This document shows, piece by piece, positions 4,163-5,536 of a stretch of 5,536 nucleotides of DNA; the first letter of the stretch is position 1; the number at the start of each line of letters is the position of its first letter. The notes beneath the pieces are model-generated. The model saw only the letters and a list, made by a program, of their open reading frames with translations, had not been told where the DNA came from and ran no database searches. The stretch is from Bacteroidota bacterium (GTDB lineage: Bacteria > Bacteroidota > Bacteroidia > Chitinophagales > Chitinophagaceae). The stretch spans positions 1-5,536 of the forward strand of contig JAEVYV010000259.1 of assembly GCA_023392575.1 (NCBI GenBank), in the 5' to 3' direction. The position numbers and the translations under genes were made by a program.

Positions 4163-5536
4163 ATGCAACCAAAGTATTTCTTCTGCGCATTTCTATGCGT
4201 AGCTTTTACAAGCGGGGTACTGGCACAGCCCACTCCTCCTTCTACAAAAAAAGAACCTAAAGTTTTTAAAGAACACGGCGGTGAGCGAACGGATAATTAC
4301 TATTGGCTTAGCAATCCTTCCGACACCAATGTCATCAATCACTTAAAGGCAGAAAACGCTTATGTGGATACGTATTTAAAAAGTACCGAAGGCCTTCAGA
4401 AAAAATTGTACGATGAACTGGTGGCTAGGATCCCGCAAAAAGACCAATCCCTCCCTACAAAGCGAAATGGTTATTGGTATTACAGCCGCTTTGAAGAAGG
4501 CAAACAATACCCTTACATAGTACGAAAAAAAGAGATCACCACCGCACCGGAAGAAATGCTGCTGGATGTCCCCCAACTGGCAGCAAAACACAAAATCTAT
4601 CTGGTTCGCGGTACAGCCATGGCAAAGGACAACCAGCACTATCTGTATGGGATTGATACAGCCGGCGACAGGCGTTCCGTCCTTTATATTAAAAATGTGA
4701 CCACTGGAAAAATCTCTCCCGAAACCATTTCCAACACCTCCGGAAACTATGCCTGGTGCAACGACAACAAAACCTTTTACTATGTCCTGAACGACCATAC
4801 CGTAAGGCCTTATAAAGTAATGCGCCACGTGGTGGGCACCGACCCTTCAACCGACAAGGAAATTTATACGGAGAAAGACAGTACTTACAGCGTGTATGTT
4901 AGCAAGCCCAAAAACGGACGTTACATTTTCATCAACTCCAACAGCACCAACACCAACGAATCAAGATATGTAGATGCCAATGATCCCAATGTTGTACCTG
5001 CTCTGATCCAGGAACGCATAGCTGGTCTGGAATATTCACCAGATTATTTTGAAGGCAATGTTTTTCATATTTACACCAATAAGGATGCAAAGAATTTCAA
5101 GTTTGTCACCGCACCCATTGCCAATCCTTCTGTAGGCAACTGGAAAGATGTAATACCAGCCAGCGACAAAGCGTACCTGGAAAATGTGGAGGTCCTGAAA
5201 AACTACTATGTGGTTCAAACCAAAGAGAACGGCCTTACCCAAATCAGGTATTACAACAGAAGCAATAAACAATGGAATAAAGTCAGCTTTGGACAGGAAG
5301 ATTATGTGGCCAACATGTACCTGGCCACTGATGATTATGCCACCGATAGTATCCGTTACTATTTCACCTCGCTTTCTACACCCGGTACAGAGTATTTGTA
5401 TAATTTAAAAACAGGTCAAAAAAAATTATTGAAACAACAACAGGTGGGTGGGGGTTTCAATGCATCGCTGTATGAAACCAAACGTATCTGGTCCACCTCG
5501 ACCGATAGCACAAAAGTTCCCATTTCCATTGTATAC
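4163..5536 (+). CDS. Exported S9-family peptidase, oligopeptidase B / prolyl oligopeptidase-like, 5' part
   Basis: The frame is open from ATG 4163 to the window end (458 codons, no stop), so the gene is cut. Residues 1-21 look like a signal peptide: Lys4, a hydrophobic core with FFCAFLCVAF, and a likely cleavage after VLA (Ala21) before QPTPP. No lipobox is seen. The mature part begins with the S9A N-terminal signature HGGERTDNYYWL (38-49), then YDELVARIPQKDQSLP (83-98) and NGYWYYSRFEEGKQYPY, followed by beta-propeller sequence resembling oligopeptidase B: TAGDRRSVLYIKN, VVGTDPSTDKEIYTEKDSTY and GRYIFINSNSTNTNESRY. It ends at KVPISIVY, the usual junction to the alpha/beta-hydrolase domain. 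The catalytic Ser, Asp and His and the substrate-selecting acidic residues lie beyond the window, so activity and the choice between oligopeptidase B and prolyl endopeptidase cannot be tested. It is probably periplasmic and unrelated to the paa pathway. Confidence 0.9.
   Translation, partial: MQPKYFFCAFLCVAFTSGVLAQPTPPSTKKEPKVFKEHGGERTDNYYWLSNPSDTNVINHLKAENAYVDTYLKSTEGLQKKLYDELVARIPQKDQSLPTKRNGYWYYSRFEEGKQYPYIVRKKEITTAPEEMLLDVPQLAAKHKIYLVRGTAMAKDNQHYLYGIDTAGDRRSVLYIKNVTTGKISPETISNTSGNYAWCNDNKTFYYVLNDHTVRPYKVMRHVVGTDPSTDKEIYTEKDSTYSVYVSKPKNGRYIFINSNSTNTNESRYVDANDPNVVPALIQERIAGLEYSPDYFEGNVFHIYTNKDAKNFKFVTAPIANPSVGNWKDVIPASDKAYLENVEVLKNYYVVQTKENGLTQIRYYNRSNKQWNKVSFGQEDYVANMYLATDDYATDSIRYYFTSLSTPGTEYLYNLKTGQKKLLKQQQVGGGFNASLYETKRIWSTSTDSTKVPISIVY

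Noticed and set aside
4376..4828. 150-codon open frame on the - strand
   Set aside because: It lies fully inside the peptidase gene, whose protein shows clear family motifs in the + frame; the - frame product has no recognisable features.

Overview
The window is a stretch of a phenylacetate (paa) degradation operon, all genes on the + strand, followed by a downstream gene for an exported S9-family peptidase. The proteins, the moderate GC content, the A/T-rich gene starts with no visible Shine-Dalgarno, the TTG start and the simple A/T-rich spacer repeats suggest a member of the Bacteroidota. A Chitinophagaceae-like organism is my best guess. This rests on recognition, not on a search.

Layout: the C-terminal 132 codons of paaA (1-399); a 178-196 base spacer with two hairpin-forming inverted repeats; paaB (596-967, alternative start 578); a 63-base A-rich repeat spacer; paaC (1031-1825); paaD (1825-2310, overlapping paaC by one base); a 54-base spacer with a 12-base direct repeat; paaG (2365-3141); paaI (3138-3566, ATGA overlap with paaG); a VTT/DedA-like membrane protein (3571-4122, TTG start, 4 bases after paaI); a 40-base gap; and the N-terminal 458 codons of an oligopeptidase B/prolyl oligopeptidase-like protein with a signal peptide (4163-5536, cut by the window end).

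How the genes work together (established for the family): PaaA, PaaB and PaaC are subunits of the phenylacetyl-CoA epoxidase. PaaD supports its iron-sulfur/metal maturation. PaaG isomerises the 1,2-epoxide to oxepin-CoA. PaaI is a thioesterase that frees CoA from dead-end hydroxylated products. The reductase PaaE, the ligase PaaK, the ring-opening PaaZ and the later beta-oxidation enzymes are not in this window. The usual paaE position after paaD is taken by paaG.

The core is well known biology. The most unusual points are around paaB: a perfect 13-bp hairpin covers the first possible start codon, and the protein has a 33-39 residue N-terminal extension whose DNA looks like an inserted Bacteroidota-type intragenic repeat. 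The tight link of a VTT membrane protein to paaI is also worth a check. I found no RNA genes, CRISPR arrays or insertion sequences.
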